From an archaeon (GTDB lineage: Archaea > Aenigmatarchaeota > Aenigmatarchaeia > GW2011-AR5): DNA of 64,000 nucleotides. The DNA lies in assembly GCA_028279825.1 (NCBI GenBank), contig JANQNA010000007.1:25409-89408 (forward strand), written 5' to 3'. Every line of letters begins with the position of its first letter. Within the stretch, counting starts at the first letter, position 1. The translations under genes and the position numbers were made by a program. A model generated the notes under the pieces. That model worked only from the letters and a program-made list of their open reading frames with translations, was not told the origin of the DNA and did no database searches. Shown here in pieces: positions 17,031 to 26,910 of the stretch.

Positions 17031-18191
17031 TTACTGTTTCATGCTTTCCATTGTTATGATTCTTACGTTTCCTGCCTCAATTCTCTCTTTCAGGCCCATT
17101 GCTGCTATAATAGCTATTCCTTTCTTTCTTGCCATGTCAGCCATGGTCTGGCTTACCTTGCCATCTACAACCATAGCGTAAATGTTGTTGTAGTCGTTTA
17201 TCATTTCAGGCAGTTGTGCAAGTGGAATTTTGCTTATTACCTGCTGGTTCTTGTCGATAAGATAAGCAGCTCTTGTACCTACAAGGTCTTCCAGAAGATC
17301 CTTGAAGAAATCAATGCTGTCACCGCCTACTTCTTCAGGTTCACTGACCTCTTCCTTTACCTCTATTTTCTTGTCAGAAGCCTGGTCCAGGGGAACCTTT
17401 TCACGCAAAGCCTTGAAGATCTCCTTTTTGGAAAGCTCTTCTACTTCCTTGCCTTCTTCAGCACGTGCGACGAAATCAAGGTCTGCAACGCTGCGCAGTT
17501 TCTTGAGATCTAAATCGCCACCACGATCACCGTCCAGAAATGCAGTTGTTATTTTCTTCTTGATAAGATCAACAGCTGCCGGTGGAACTTTTGAACCTTC
17601 AATTGCTACGCCATTTCTTATTCCGTTCTTCAGAAGGTTAATCACATCGGCACGGCCTTCTACGACGATTATCTCCTCGCTTGTTTCTATATCAGGTCCG
17701 CTTGCAAGTCCGTTGTAGTTGCATACTTCCCAACCTCTGACAGACTCCTTGATCGAATCGGCCATTTTCTGGGAATCCTGCATACCCGTGCTGTCCATCA
17801 TTGCGCGTAAGATTTCTTTGGCGCGGTCAACAACATAACGTCTTTTCTGACTTCTCACGTCTTCTACCTTTGTGACCTCTACTTCAGCGTCACAAGGACC
17901 TACCTTGTCGATAGTTTCCAAAGATGAAGCGATCAAAGCTGTTTCAGAAGCGTCCAAAGAAGACGGAATTATAATGTCTGCTGAGGACTTTCCCCTGTTT
18001 GTTTTAACATTAACCTCTATCCTGCCTATTCTTCCTGTCTGCTGTAATTCCCGAAGATCCAGCTCTGAACCTAATAGTCCTTCTGTTTGTCCGAAAATTG
18101 CTCCTATCACGTCTGGTCTTTCAACTACTCCCTTAGCCTGCATCCTGGAGTAAACCATATACTTTGCGAAATTCTGTGCCAATTTGGCCAT
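17031..18191 (-). CDS. dnaG: Archaeal DnaG-type primase
   Basis: Toprim EIIVVEGRADVINLLKNGIRNGVAIEG and TAFLDGDRGGDL; archaeal DnaG N-terminus. Confidence 0.95.
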   Translation of the reverse strand: MAKLAQNFAKYMVYSRMQAKGVVERPDVIGAIFGQTEGLLGSELDLRELQQTGRIGRIEVNVKTNRGKSSADIIIPSSLDASETALIASSLETIDKVGPCDAEVEVTKVEDVRSQKRRYVVDRAKEILRAMMDSTGMQDSQKMADSIKESVRGWEVCNYNGLASGPDIETSEEIIVVEGRADVINLLKNGIRNGVAIEGSKVPPAAVDLIKKKITTAFLDGDRGGDLDLKKLRSVADLDFVARAEEGKEVEELSKKEIFKALREKVPLDQASDKKIEVKEEVSEPEEVGGDSIDFFKDLLEDLVGTRAAYLIDKNQQVISKIPLAQLPEMINDYNNIYAMVVDGKVSQTMADMARKKGIAIIAAMGLKERIEAGNVRIITMESMKQ

Positions 18192-18206
18192 AATACCAAC
18201 CTCCTA

Positions 18207-18222
18207 AACATCTTTCGATGTT
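18207..18222 (-). promoter_or_regulatory. Hairpin AACATC-GAAA-GATGTT (GNRA tetraloop) adjacent to the dnaG Shine-Dalgarno AGGAGG
   Basis: Perfect 6-bp stem with GAAA loop in the dnaG leader. Confidence 0.5.
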
Positions 18223-18353
18223 AATCTGTTTTGGAAGAACTAGCTACGTATAACCTTTGCCTTATTCATTGGTAAGTATGATATCATAACTATCCTTCCT
18301 GCTATGATAGAGAAGCAAATGTTTTTAAGCTTGAGGGCTTTTTATACCCTAAA

Positions 18354-18734
18354 TTAGTATTTTCTTACTTGAAGCCAAAAATGAAATAGAAGTATAGTTA
18401 TTATCCATGTCGCGACGGGTGCCAAGACGTGGATATCTGCCCCTGATATGTATGAATAAGTCCATATTATCGAAATAATCAAGAACACTATTCCCAGTAG
18501 CAGTGGATTATACCATCCCTTCCATTTGAAGTCTTTTGCTTCTTTTTCCGTCTTTGGTATGTTCCTTGGAAACAAAGCAAAAGCAACTGTCAACAATGGC
18601 ACAGTTATTACTATTGTTAGTAATAGACCTGTTCCGCTCCATTGATCATAAAATCTTCGGATAATAGTGTTGGCAATGGCCAATACCACAAAAATTCCGA
18701 TTATCAGTGCCGTGTTTCTCTTCATAATTATCAT
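18354..18734 (-). CDS. Small integral membrane protein
   Basis: Four hydrophobic segments in 126 aa. Confidence 0.6.
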   Translation of the reverse strand: MIIMKRNTALIIGIFVVLAIANTIIRRFYDQWSGTGLLLTIVITVPLLTVAFALFPRNIPKTEKEAKDFKWKGWYNPLLLGIVFLIISIIWTYSYISGADIHVLAPVATWIITILLFHFWLQVRKY

Positions 18735-19102
18735 ATATCCAGAATGCTTATACCTTTGTCTTCGATGAATTTCTTGCCAATATTTCCCCCATTCGCGACT
18801 ACGTCGCTCAGGTGTAAAAATTTCCAGTCTTTTCTTGATTGTTTGCAGCCGATATAGGCTGTCGCGCCTGCTTTATTGGCCCATTGTGTCAGTTCATCGA
18901 GCTGTTCGGCTCTTACAGTAAAGGCAGATTCCCTGGATTTACACTCTATGACAATCAATTTTCCGTCTTTTGCAGCAATTACATCCGGGCTTGGAAGGCC
19001 TATGCGGCCTGATCTCGGGGCACGTATTGTCATGTAACCCATTTCTGCCAATTTATGTGTTAATGAGCGCTCAGCGCGATATCCTTTGGCATATGATCTC
19101 AT
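18731..19102 (-). CDS. hjc: Holliday junction resolvase Hjc (start at MRSYAKGYRAE; the track ORF extends to 19141)
   Basis: KGYRAERSLTHKLAEMGYMTIRAPRSGRIGLPSPDVIAAKDGKLIVIECKS; ATGA overlap with the upstream gene. Confidence 0.92.
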   Translation of the reverse strand: MRSYAKGYRAERSLTHKLAEMGYMTIRAPRSGRIGLPSPDVIAAKDGKLIVIECKSRESAFTVRAEQLDELTQWANKAGATAYIGCKQSRKDWKFLHLSDVVANGGNIGKKFIEDKGISILDI

Positions 19103-20238
19103 GCGACATTGCCTCCAACCAGCTTTGAAGCAAGTAAACATAAATCCGTCCGTGTTTTCGAAATTTCTGAATTATAATCGTTGAATTTTTCCTGGGATTC
19201 ATCCATGATTTTACCCGATTTCTTTATTTGGGACTCAAGATCCTGAATCTCTAAATCTTTGGCCATTTTCTTGGCCTCCAGGCTTTCATTTTGTTTCTTG
19301 AATTTCTCATGTTCTGTGCCCAAAATGTTTAGCGCGTCAGCCAGATCATCACGTACAACGCGCAAGTATATGGAACCGCCTACAACCGTCTCTATCTTCT
19401 TTTTCATTTCATCCACCTGACCTTCCAATGCCTGTGCTGCCTGTTTTGTGAGGTCAACTATCCTGATTTCCGAATCTTGCAACAGTGCGTTACTTGGGGA
19501 TTTTATGTATTCTTCCAGGAGTGGTTCTTTTGTATCGGAATCGTGCAGATATTTTTTGTACAGTTTCTGTAAAGACAAAAAGGAGTCTATTTCCTGCCTA
19601 AGTGACGAGGCTTTGCGCCTGGCTTCTGCCAGAATTGTCTCGTCAACCTGTCCGGGTTCTATGGAAGATATTTGACTGAGCCTGAGCTTCAGATCTTCTA
19701 TTTTTTCCTCATTTACTATTCGTTCCGCCTGGATTTTCCCCTTTTCTTCCTCAAGATCACGGATCTTTTTGTAAAACCTCACAGCCTTACGGTAATCAGT
19801 GGTCTCGTCTTTTGCTTTTTCTAACAATGACTCTATAGAACGAACCTTCTTCAGGACAGGCTGGAATGACTCTTCAAAGAACACCTTGATATACATTATC
19901 TGTTTTTGGGTTAGACCGCCTATACCGTTCAAAGTTGCCCTTACATCATCAAGATAATTATCTGACTCGGAATTTAACACTTTCAGCTGGTTGTTTGTGA
20001 CGGAACAAAACCTGTTTTTTATCTGTTCCGCCCCTTTGTGATTGTTCAAAGCATGACTTTCTTCAAAGGTTTTGACAAGATCTGCCAATACATCCATCTC
20101 TTTGGCTACGTCCACGGCAGTTTTTTTGTACTTTTCCCTATGTTCGCCTTCTGCCTCTGCGAGTCGTTTAGCTATCAAATCCATGGCCTGTTGTAATGTA
20201 TAATTTTCTTCCTTCTTGAATCTAGAGAAAAATCCCAT
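19099..20238 (-). CDS. Coiled-coil protein, function unknown
   Basis: 379 aa, charged heptad-rich; overlaps the hjc start. Confidence 0.65.
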   Translation of the reverse strand: MGFFSRFKKEENYTLQQAMDLIAKRLAEAEGEHREKYKKTAVDVAKEMDVLADLVKTFEESHALNNHKGAEQIKNRFCSVTNNQLKVLNSESDNYLDDVRATLNGIGGLTQKQIMYIKVFFEESFQPVLKKVRSIESLLEKAKDETTDYRKAVRFYKKIRDLEEEKGKIQAERIVNEEKIEDLKLRLSQISSIEPGQVDETILAEARRKASSLRQEIDSFLSLQKLYKKYLHDSDTKEPLLEEYIKSPSNALLQDSEIRIVDLTKQAAQALEGQVDEMKKKIETVVGGSIYLRVVRDDLADALNILGTEHEKFKKQNESLEAKKMAKDLEIQDLESQIKKSGKIMDESQEKFNDYNSEISKTRTDLCLLASKLVGGNVA

Positions 20239-20289
20239 AGATAATACTTAGACATTAGATATTTTAACGCGTTTTCACATAATTCATAA

Positions 20290-20475
20290 ATGTTCTCAAA
20301 GAAATGCGCTGTTTGTAAACGCCAAGCAAAGATAACCAAAATATTACCTGTTTACGGGTATACTACCGATCAAAAAAGACATTTTTGCACAGAGAAGCAT
20401 GCCGAGGCCTTTGAAAACGCCCATAAAACAGCCCTGGAGCATCATGTGCCCGGCTGTCGCACGTGCTACAAGTAA
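20290..20475 (+). CDS. Small TRASH/YHS-like zinc-binding protein
   Basis: CAVCKRQA...HFCTEKHAEAFENAH...CRTCYK. Confidence 0.55.
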   Translation: MFSKKCAVCKRQAKITKILPVYGYTTDQKRHFCTEKHAEAFENAHKTALEHHVPGCRTCYK

Positions 20476-20502
20476 TTTAAACATTCTGGGTAAACTAGGG
20501 GA

Positions 20503-21126
20503 ATGGGTCATTTATTCCTGGATATAGAGACGTATGCTGCAAATGGAAATGAACAGACAGCACTTAATCCGTATCATGCTGATTCGAAGATACTTCTGAT
20601 AGCTTACAATTACTACAACTCTTTCAGGCCGCCGGTTATAGCGGATGTGAAGCCGCCTACTTTCCTGAAGGAATGGGAGTTAGGAGAAAGGGAGATGTTG
20701 AGACAGTTTTTGGAAATGCTGAGAATAACGCAGAAAGCTGACCCTCATATGAAGTTTCACGGATTTAATATTCTCAAATTCGATTTACCGTTTTTGTTCG
20801 GCAGGATGAAAAACCACAACCTCACGGAAGAACATGAACTGCATGAATTGCTGTTCAGGCCTTTCGGGCACGATATGATGCAGTTAAGTTCAATAGTATC
20901 AGATGAAACAAGAGTAAAAGAGCAGCTATGGGGAATAAGCCAGAAAGACGCGAACAAGTTCTTTGGTATACAGGTGAAGGAAGGAACAGGCCTTGACTGT
21001 TCAAGACATTATGATAACAAGGACTATGAGAAAATCATGCATTACTGCCAGCAGGAATTTACTTTTGAGCAGCTGTTAAATTCGTTTTATCTATATGCTA
21101 AAAGATTGAAAGAAGGTAAGGATTAG
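20503..21126 (+). CDS. DEDD-family 3'-5' exonuclease-like (RNase H fold) protein
   Basis: LFLDIETYA (ExoI), HGFNILKFDLPFL (ExoII); ExoIII-like HYCQQEFTFEQLL. Confidence 0.7.
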   Translation: MGHLFLDIETYAANGNEQTALNPYHADSKILLIAYNYYNSFRPPVIADVKPPTFLKEWELGEREMLRQFLEMLRITQKADPHMKFHGFNILKFDLPFLFGRMKNHNLTEEHELHELLFRPFGHDMMQLSSIVSDETRVKEQLWGISQKDANKFFGIQVKEGTGLDCSRHYDNKDYEKIMHYCQQEFTFEQLLNSFYLYAKRLKEGKD

Positions 21127-21422
21127 TAATTAACACGGACTGTCCTATCTACGTCACTTGCCACTTTAGCGTCCTTTGCAAACTGGGCGCATTCTGCTTC
21201 CCACTCTTCGAATGGAACACTTCTTCCTTGTAATAACCTAAGGGCATCTGCTTCACGTTCCGGTATAGAACCCATAAGTATTACAGCAGGGTTACCTTCT
21301 CTGAGCTTTTTTTCTCTGTCTACTTTTGGATAAATATGAGCCGTTGCCTTTGCGCCGTCTACATATCCTTTCATTTCTCTGCCAATTCTTTCTCTGATAC
21401 ATTCGTAGCTTTTTTCTATCAT
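21123..21422 (-). CDS. Hypothetical protein
   Basis: 99 aa ORF. Confidence 0.45.
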   Translation of the reverse strand: MIEKSYECIRERIGREMKGYVDGAKATAHIYPKVDREKKLREGNPAVILMGSIPEREADALRLLQGRSVPFEEWEAECAQFAKDAKVASDVDRTVRVNY

Positions 21423-21426
21423 ATTA

Positions 21427-22719
21427 TCACTTCAAATGGTTCTGTATTCTCTTCAGGGATTGATCTATCTCACTTTGCAATCCTCTTAAAGTTGATTCAA
21501 TAGAGTCCACAGCTGTGTTTATGGTACGTGCTTTTTTTATTGCTTGGTCTATTGCCAGGCTTTTTTCCAGAAGGAAAACAACTTCTGCCTGGATTTTGTC
21601 TATTGGTATTGTTTCGTGATTCTTTCGACCGGATTCCATCATCAGTCGTGCAACATGATAAGCGTAGTACAGGCCATTGCCGTCCATTGAAGTTATAATG
21701 TAATTCCTCGATATTCTACAAGGACGTAGCTTTGATGGTAATTGTTCAGAGTTTTTGAAGACGAAAATACCACACTCTGCTTTACGGTTCTCCATTGCTT
21801 CCTGGATCTCTTGTATTGTCTTGTTTACAGAATAATTCATAGCGTCCTTTGCTTCGACAACTATTCTCTCTTCGTCAGATTCGCGGAGTGTTATTACAAA
21901 ATCGCCTGTCTTGCCTATAGTGCCTGTTACTTTTGAAGTATCGCGAACTGTGTCACCATGTGCGTTGGTTATCTCGTGCAGAACGTCCATAATCCGTTCC
22001 TCAAATAAACCGCCCTTCTGGGTGGATTTCTCTAAGACGGCCTGTTCAGCTCTTGTTGTGACGATCTTTTCACTCAAATCGGCTATATTCTTGGACATTT
22101 CCTCGCGAAGCAGGTTTACAGGTGAACCAGGTCGTGCCGGATCTAATAGCTGTTTAATCTTTCCCTTATCAACATCAAAGTTCTCTGACAACTTGTCAGC
22201 AAACTGGCTCATTGAGCTGGACTTGGAGTTAAGATCAAAGTGTTTGTCCATCATTTGTCTGACTGTGCCTTGCTCTGAGAAGTATGAATCCATGTTCTTC
22301 AGCATGCCGCCAACAGGCGAACTTGGATTGTTAGGATCAAATGTAGTGTTCATTATATTCCTTACAACACCATTTTCGTCGTTGAAATACTCCTCCAACT
22401 GATTAGCCAATTTGAACATTGGAGAATCTGTGTTGGACGAATCAAACAATCTCTCAACACGATCGTGCTGTTCTGTAAATTTTCTTTCCATTTCCGTCAG
22501 AAACTGGTTGAATCTTTTGTCAATATAGTCAATGTTCATGCCTGTACTCATGCCGCGTAGGCCGATAGCGCCTACGGACAAGGCCTTTTCCAAAGCCGCC
22601 TCTTTGTCATCATGGTCTTCTAGAAAGTTAAACAGTTCGTCATTACGTATGGTCAAATCCTTGATTATAATCTCGCGCGTATCCTTGTTAAGACGAATCA
22701 TACCACTAATACTGCACAA
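21427..22719 (-). CDS. Predicted PD-(D/E)xK-like protein with coiled coil
   Basis: LFEERIMDVL...GKTGDFVITLRESDEERIVVEAKDAMNYSVNKTIQEIQEAMENRKAECGIFVF. Confidence 0.6.
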   Translation of the reverse strand: MCSISGMIRLNKDTREIIIKDLTIRNDELFNFLEDHDDKEAALEKALSVGAIGLRGMSTGMNIDYIDKRFNQFLTEMERKFTEQHDRVERLFDSSNTDSPMFKLANQLEEYFNDENGVVRNIMNTTFDPNNPSSPVGGMLKNMDSYFSEQGTVRQMMDKHFDLNSKSSSMSQFADKLSENFDVDKGKIKQLLDPARPGSPVNLLREEMSKNIADLSEKIVTTRAEQAVLEKSTQKGGLFEERIMDVLHEITNAHGDTVRDTSKVTGTIGKTGDFVITLRESDEERIVVEAKDAMNYSVNKTIQEIQEAMENRKAECGIFVFKNSEQLPSKLRPCRISRNYIITSMDGNGLYYAYHVARLMMESGRKNHETIPIDKIQAEVVFLLEKSLAIDQAIKKARTINTAVDSIESTLRGLQSEIDQSLKRIQNHLK

Positions 22720-22762
22720 ATATATTTAATTGCCTTAAAAAGATTTCTGTCAAGGACTGGAT

Positions 22763-23014
22763 ATGCTTCCGGGAATAGATAGTTATGCCGTAGCATCGAC
22801 AGAGGCTGCGAAAGCGTATAGAAGATTGAGTGCATGCAGCCCTGACTCCAGACTTCTTGTGCTTGTAGAATTTCAGGGTAATACAGCTGTTTTTAACGCT
22901 GGGAGATTCCAGGAATTCTATGCCGGATTCTGCACAGATCTAGATACTACAAAAGGTATGGAAAGATATCGTGATGCTATGAACGCTGAAGCTGACAAAG
23001 CGGAGGGTAAATAA
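22763..23014 (+). CDS. Small hypothetical protein (tandem paralogue 1)
   Basis: Similar to 23014..23304 (AYxRLS...GxxxVFxAxxF...YxxAxNxxAxxAE). Confidence 0.5.
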   Translation: MLPGIDSYAVASTEAAKAYRRLSACSPDSRLLVLVEFQGNTAVFNAGRFQEFYAGFCTDLDTTKGMERYRDAMNAEADKAEGK

Positions 23015-23304
23015 TGCTACGCGACTGGGAAAGAAACAGGGCTATAGAAGATGTAAGAGCTGCGTATGAGAGATTATCGCTTGTACGGGAAGACCATTTT
23101 TTGCTTAAAGAATTGACTTATGCAGGTGAAGGCGGTATTGTTTTTGCCAATCGCCCAGGATTCGACAAAACATACGGAGCAGATGACGTTGAATCGTTCA
23201 GAAAATACGCTGCTGCTCTAAACACGGCTGCAGAGGTAGCAGAAGATGCTGAACTTCTCAAGGGTGGTATGAGACCCAACATAACCGAAATTGTTGATGA
23301 ATAA
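23014..23304 (+). CDS. Small hypothetical protein (tandem paralogue 2)
   Basis: Start overlaps the last base of the upstream stop (TAATG); similar to 22763..23014. Confidence 0.5.
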   Translation: MLRDWERNRAIEDVRAAYERLSLVREDHFLLKELTYAGEGGIVFANRPGFDKTYGADDVESFRKYAAALNTAAEVAEDAELLKGGMRPNITEIVDE

Positions 23305-26300
23305 TTAACCCCATTTAGGACAATATAGTTTGTAAGAGCAGAACTTGCAGGGTGTATCGGATTCAGCCACGCTGAATCCATGTTCGTAGTCGTGAGCTAT
23401 CTTCTGGCAGATTTCTAGAACATTCTTCCTAATGTCTTCTACCTTTGCTTCTTTGATCCGTGTACCCGGTGCAGTCATGATACCGTTTTCTAATGTAAAC
23501 TCCAATGGCTTTTCTTTCTCTAACATATCTAAAACTAATTCAGTAGGGATCCAGTTATTCTTCTTTATCGTTTCATCGTTTTGCAAGGCTAAAGCATACA
23601 ACAGTAGCTGCCGCTCACGATCATCTTTAGGAACGTCTGTCTTAGTGTAACCTGTCTTGTAATCAATAATTCTTACTTTACCATCACCAAGATAATCGAT
23701 ACGATCTATCTTCCCGCGGAAAGCAAATCCACCAAGACGGAAGTTGAAAGGAAGCTCTGTTTCCAGAATACTGCGCATTCTTTTTTCATGTCTGTGCCAG
23801 AATACATCAATGATACGTTTTGCACGCTCTATGTCAATGTTTTCTGGTATTAACTCCTTTGTCTCTTCTTTGGTTAGTTTGTTCTTTGCAGCTAAGTCTA
23901 AAATATCGTGCATAATAGAACCGAAACCAAAAGCCCCTTCTCCTTCTTCGTCTTCACGGGAAGGCATGTTGAGTACGTGCTTAAGCTCATACTTTTTTGG
24001 ACATTGTAAGTATGTACCGGTGGATGTGACTGAGAAAGTTAGTGCATTAGGATTGAACTTTAATCCGGTCTTGCCGGAGGCCGCGTTATCTAAAAGTCTC
24101 TTTACCTCCTTTGCGGCTGCACCCTTGCCAACAGGTTCTCTGTTTATCAGACCCTGATAAACCAGCATGTGATAGTTTGCTGACTTCGTGTTACCGGTCT
24201 CCAGAGCATTCATCATTATCTTTTTACGATCCGCAGCCAACCTGTCTATATCTGTGTCCCTTGCCTCGTTAGCACGGATGTTTTTATCGAAAGTAAAATG
24301 AAGATCTGCTTCTTGTATTTCTTTTTGTGAAAACCATTGTGGTTTTGCCCCAACCTCAAAAAGGAAACCGGACGGATCACGTGAATCTTTACCACCATAA
24401 TCTTTTGCTAAAGTAAGAATCAGATTTTCCTTCGCTCTTGTAAGACCAACATAACACAATCTTCGCTCTTCCTTTTCTTTCAAGGTCTTTGTTAACTCTT
24501 TGATAGCTGTTTCCTTTTCTTTTTCGTTACGATAAGTTTTGGATAAAACTTCATTGTATTGTTCGTTTAACTCCTGTGGAATTAACGGTTCCGCACCACC
24601 ACGTGTCAAAGGGAACTTGTCTTTGACCATGTCCACGAGGAACACTGTCTTAAACTCTAAACCTTTAGCAGCATGGATAGTCATTAGCTTGACTGATTCC
24701 TCTTCAATTATCTTTGTTGACGGCATGCCGCCTCCCATCTCGTCAACCATTTCTAAGTATGTGATAAAATTGGCCAGGTCTGCACCATGGAAGGTTTCGA
24801 AAGTAGAGGACAGGCCAATCAAAAGTTTAATGTTCTGCATCGCTTCACGGTCAGAGGAATATTCTCTGGCCAGTCCTGTACGGTCATAAATTTCCAGGAC
24901 TAAGTCAGAGACCTTTCTGGCAGTCTTTGTTTTAAGATCATCAACTAGTGCCGTTAGGTCTTTAACACACTGTTTACCCTTTGCAGATAACCTAGTAGCA
25001 TCAATGTGGTTGTATAGAAGATCCTGAAGACCTAATCGTTTCTTCTTTTTGAAATCTGCTAAGATTGTAGAATCTGCTGCCGTTAGTCCAAATCTTGTAT
25101 GTAAAAGTCTCCACCAGGCTTGTTCTGCTTGTAGAAGCGAGCTGGATAAGTTGTTAAGTATGTAGATGAATGATAAAGCTGTCTTTATTTCTGGTTTATG
25201 AAAGAACTCCGTGCCACCGGCTGTTGAGTAAGGTATACCTCTTTGATTTAGAGCACGCTTGATTGCGCCGGCGGAAGAGTGGGATCTGTAAAGAATAGCT
25301 ATGTCCTTGTACGTACCCTGAAGTTTTTCAATTTCCTCCACTATACGCCTTGCCTGTTCCTTGTTGTCCTCTAACTGCACAATACGTACATCCTCACCCT
25401 CTATACTCTCGGCACTGGATAATAGAACAGACTCCTCTGGCTTAACATAGTTGTTTGTGATAAGCTTGTGTGCTGTTCTTAGTATCTTGTCTGAGGAACG
25501 GTAGTTTGTTGAAAGTTTGATTACATTCTCATCAGGCACACGGAATACTTTACGAAACTTTTCTATGTTATCTGCGTAAGCCCCACGAAAAGCGTAAACA
25601 GTCTGGTTCTGATCCCCTACAACAGTTATGTTACCGCGCTTCGCTAAATGAAGTAATAACTCGAACTGTACTTTGTTTGTGTCTTGAAACTCGTCTACAA
25701 CAATGTAATCATATACAGCTAATTCCTCGGCACCGTAACGAGAAACGTAATCAAGAACAATCATGTTTAGGTCTGCGAAATCCAGTGACTTAGACTTTTT
25801 CTTTAACTCTTCGTACTTAATCCAGGCTTCTAGAAACTCTTTGTACTGCAAATAGTTTTCATAGAGCTTGACAAACTCCATCAGTTTTTTCCGCTCTTCC
25901 TTAGGTAAGTCTTCACGAATAGTACGTAATATAACCAAAGCCTTATCGTACTCATAATTATAATTCGCCAAAAGATTTTCCTGATCCTGAAGATATCTTC
26001 TATAGTCGTCGATAGTTAACGACAGATCTTTTGCTTTGCCTATTGTGTTTGCATAACGCTTTGCACGACCTACATCCAGGTCCAGCTCACGCTTAAGCAA
26101 AATTGCCCCGTCCAACTCCTCAAGAATATTGTAGTTCTCACCTACGTTACACTCACGTGTATGGGCACGAATAAACTTATCACAGAAACTGTGGAAGGTG
26201 GAGATATGAATATGGCGTGCCTCAGGCGTCAGATCTTCTACCTTTGTTTTCATCTGTTCGGCTGCTTCATTGGAGAACGTCAACGCCAAAACCTTTTCAG

Positions 26301-26451
26301 GAGGTACGCCGTGATCGATAAGATACGTTAACTTCTCGACAATAGTCATTGTTTTGCCTGTTCCTGCACCTGCTATTATCAGACAAGGTCCCTCACTCAT
26401 ATGTACTGCGCGCAGCTGCTCAGAATTCAACATCTTTGTATGATACCACAA
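23305..26451 (-). CDS. SF1 (UvrD/PcrA-like) helicase fused to a RecB/Cas4-type PD-(D/E)xK nuclease with Fe-S cysteines
   Basis: GAGTGKTMTIVEKLTYLI, DYIVVDEFQDTN, VVGDQNQTVYAFRGA, LMTIHAAKGLEFKTVFLV; C-terminal GSIMHDIL...GKIDRIDYL...VRIIDYKTG...RQLLLYAL and CKFCSYKLYCPKW. Confidence 0.93.
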   Translation of the reverse strand: MWYHTKMLNSEQLRAVHMSEGPCLIIAGAGTGKTMTIVEKLTYLIDHGVPPEKVLALTFSNEAAEQMKTKVEDLTPEARHIHISTFHSFCDKFIRAHTRECNVGENYNILEELDGAILLKRELDLDVGRAKRYANTIGKAKDLSLTIDDYRRYLQDQENLLANYNYEYDKALVILRTIREDLPKEERKKLMEFVKLYENYLQYKEFLEAWIKYEELKKKSKSLDFADLNMIVLDYVSRYGAEELAVYDYIVVDEFQDTNKVQFELLLHLAKRGNITVVGDQNQTVYAFRGAYADNIEKFRKVFRVPDENVIKLSTNYRSSDKILRTAHKLITNNYVKPEESVLLSSAESIEGEDVRIVQLEDNKEQARRIVEEIEKLQGTYKDIAILYRSHSSAGAIKRALNQRGIPYSTAGGTEFFHKPEIKTALSFIYILNNLSSSLLQAEQAWWRLLHTRFGLTAADSTILADFKKKKRLGLQDLLYNHIDATRLSAKGKQCVKDLTALVDDLKTKTARKVSDLVLEIYDRTGLAREYSSDREAMQNIKLLIGLSSTFETFHGADLANFITYLEMVDEMGGGMPSTKIIEEESVKLMTIHAAKGLEFKTVFLVDMVKDKFPLTRGGAEPLIPQELNEQYNEVLSKTYRNEKEKETAIKELTKTLKEKEERRLCYVGLTRAKENLILTLAKDYGGKDSRDPSGFLFEVGAKPQWFSQKEIQEADLHFTFDKNIRANEARDTDIDRLAADRKKIMMNALETGNTKSANYHMLVYQGLINREPVGKGAAAKEVKRLLDNAASGKTGLKFNPNALTFSVTSTGTYLQCPKKYELKHVLNMPSREDEEGEGAFGFGSIMHDILDLAAKNKLTKEETKELIPENIDIERAKRIIDVFWHRHEKRMRSILETELPFNFRLGGFAFRGKIDRIDYLGDGKVRIIDYKTGYTKTDVPKDDRERQLLLYALALQNDETIKKNNWIPTELVLDMLEKEKPLEFTLENGIMTAPGTRIKEAKVEDIRKNVLEICQKIAHDYEHGFSVAESDTPCKFCSYKLYCPKWG

Positions 26452-26484
26452 ATCTATTTATTGGGGTGGTGATGAAATAGTAGT

Positions 26485-26910
26485 ATGCGGGTACAAGAGA
26501 CACTGATGAACAGATCGTTTTCGGTCATGAATAGCGATCCATATCTGCTGTCGCTAAAGGCGATGGAGAATATTTCCAGAAGTGGCAAGGTTATTGAGAA
26601 GAAGAACAAGTATGAGACGGACGGACCGCATCACAGGTCGTTTGTCAACTTTGATGTCGTTGAGATAGTTGATGATTTTTCGAAGATTGTATTCAACTTT
26701 GACCTTGTCGGTGAGAATGGAACGCTTCGCGTGACGGTAACAGGGAGTTTGATCACAAAGGTAGAAGACACGGGATTCTTCAGCCACGCGTTTTCTGACC
26801 ATTACATAAAAGAGATATATCCTGTGCTTCGCAAAATGAGCGGGGAAAAGATAGAGTTCTTTGGAAAGCGTGTGGACAGAATATTCCAAAAATCAATACC
26901 TGCGTCTTAA
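26485..26910 (+). CDS. Hypothetical protein
   Basis: 141 aa ORF with ordinary sequence composition. Confidence 0.5.
   Translation: MRVQETLMNRSFSVMNSDPYLLSLKAMENISRSGKVIEKKNKYETDGPHHRSFVNFDVVEIVDDFSKIVFNFDLVGENGTLRVTVTGSLITKVEDTGFFSHAFSDHYIKEIYPVLRKMSGEKIEFFGKRVDRIFQKSIPAS

Noticed and set aside
16915-17181. 88-aa plus-strand ORF
   Set aside because: Antisense to the dnaG 3' end and the candidate ncRNA promoter; no family or start signal.
23305-26451. Cas4-associated or defence-island interpretation of the helicase-nuclease
   Set aside because: The Cas4/RecB-like domain is C-terminal to an SF1 helicase, typical of recombination enzymes; no cas, toxin-antitoxin or restriction-modification genes adjacent.
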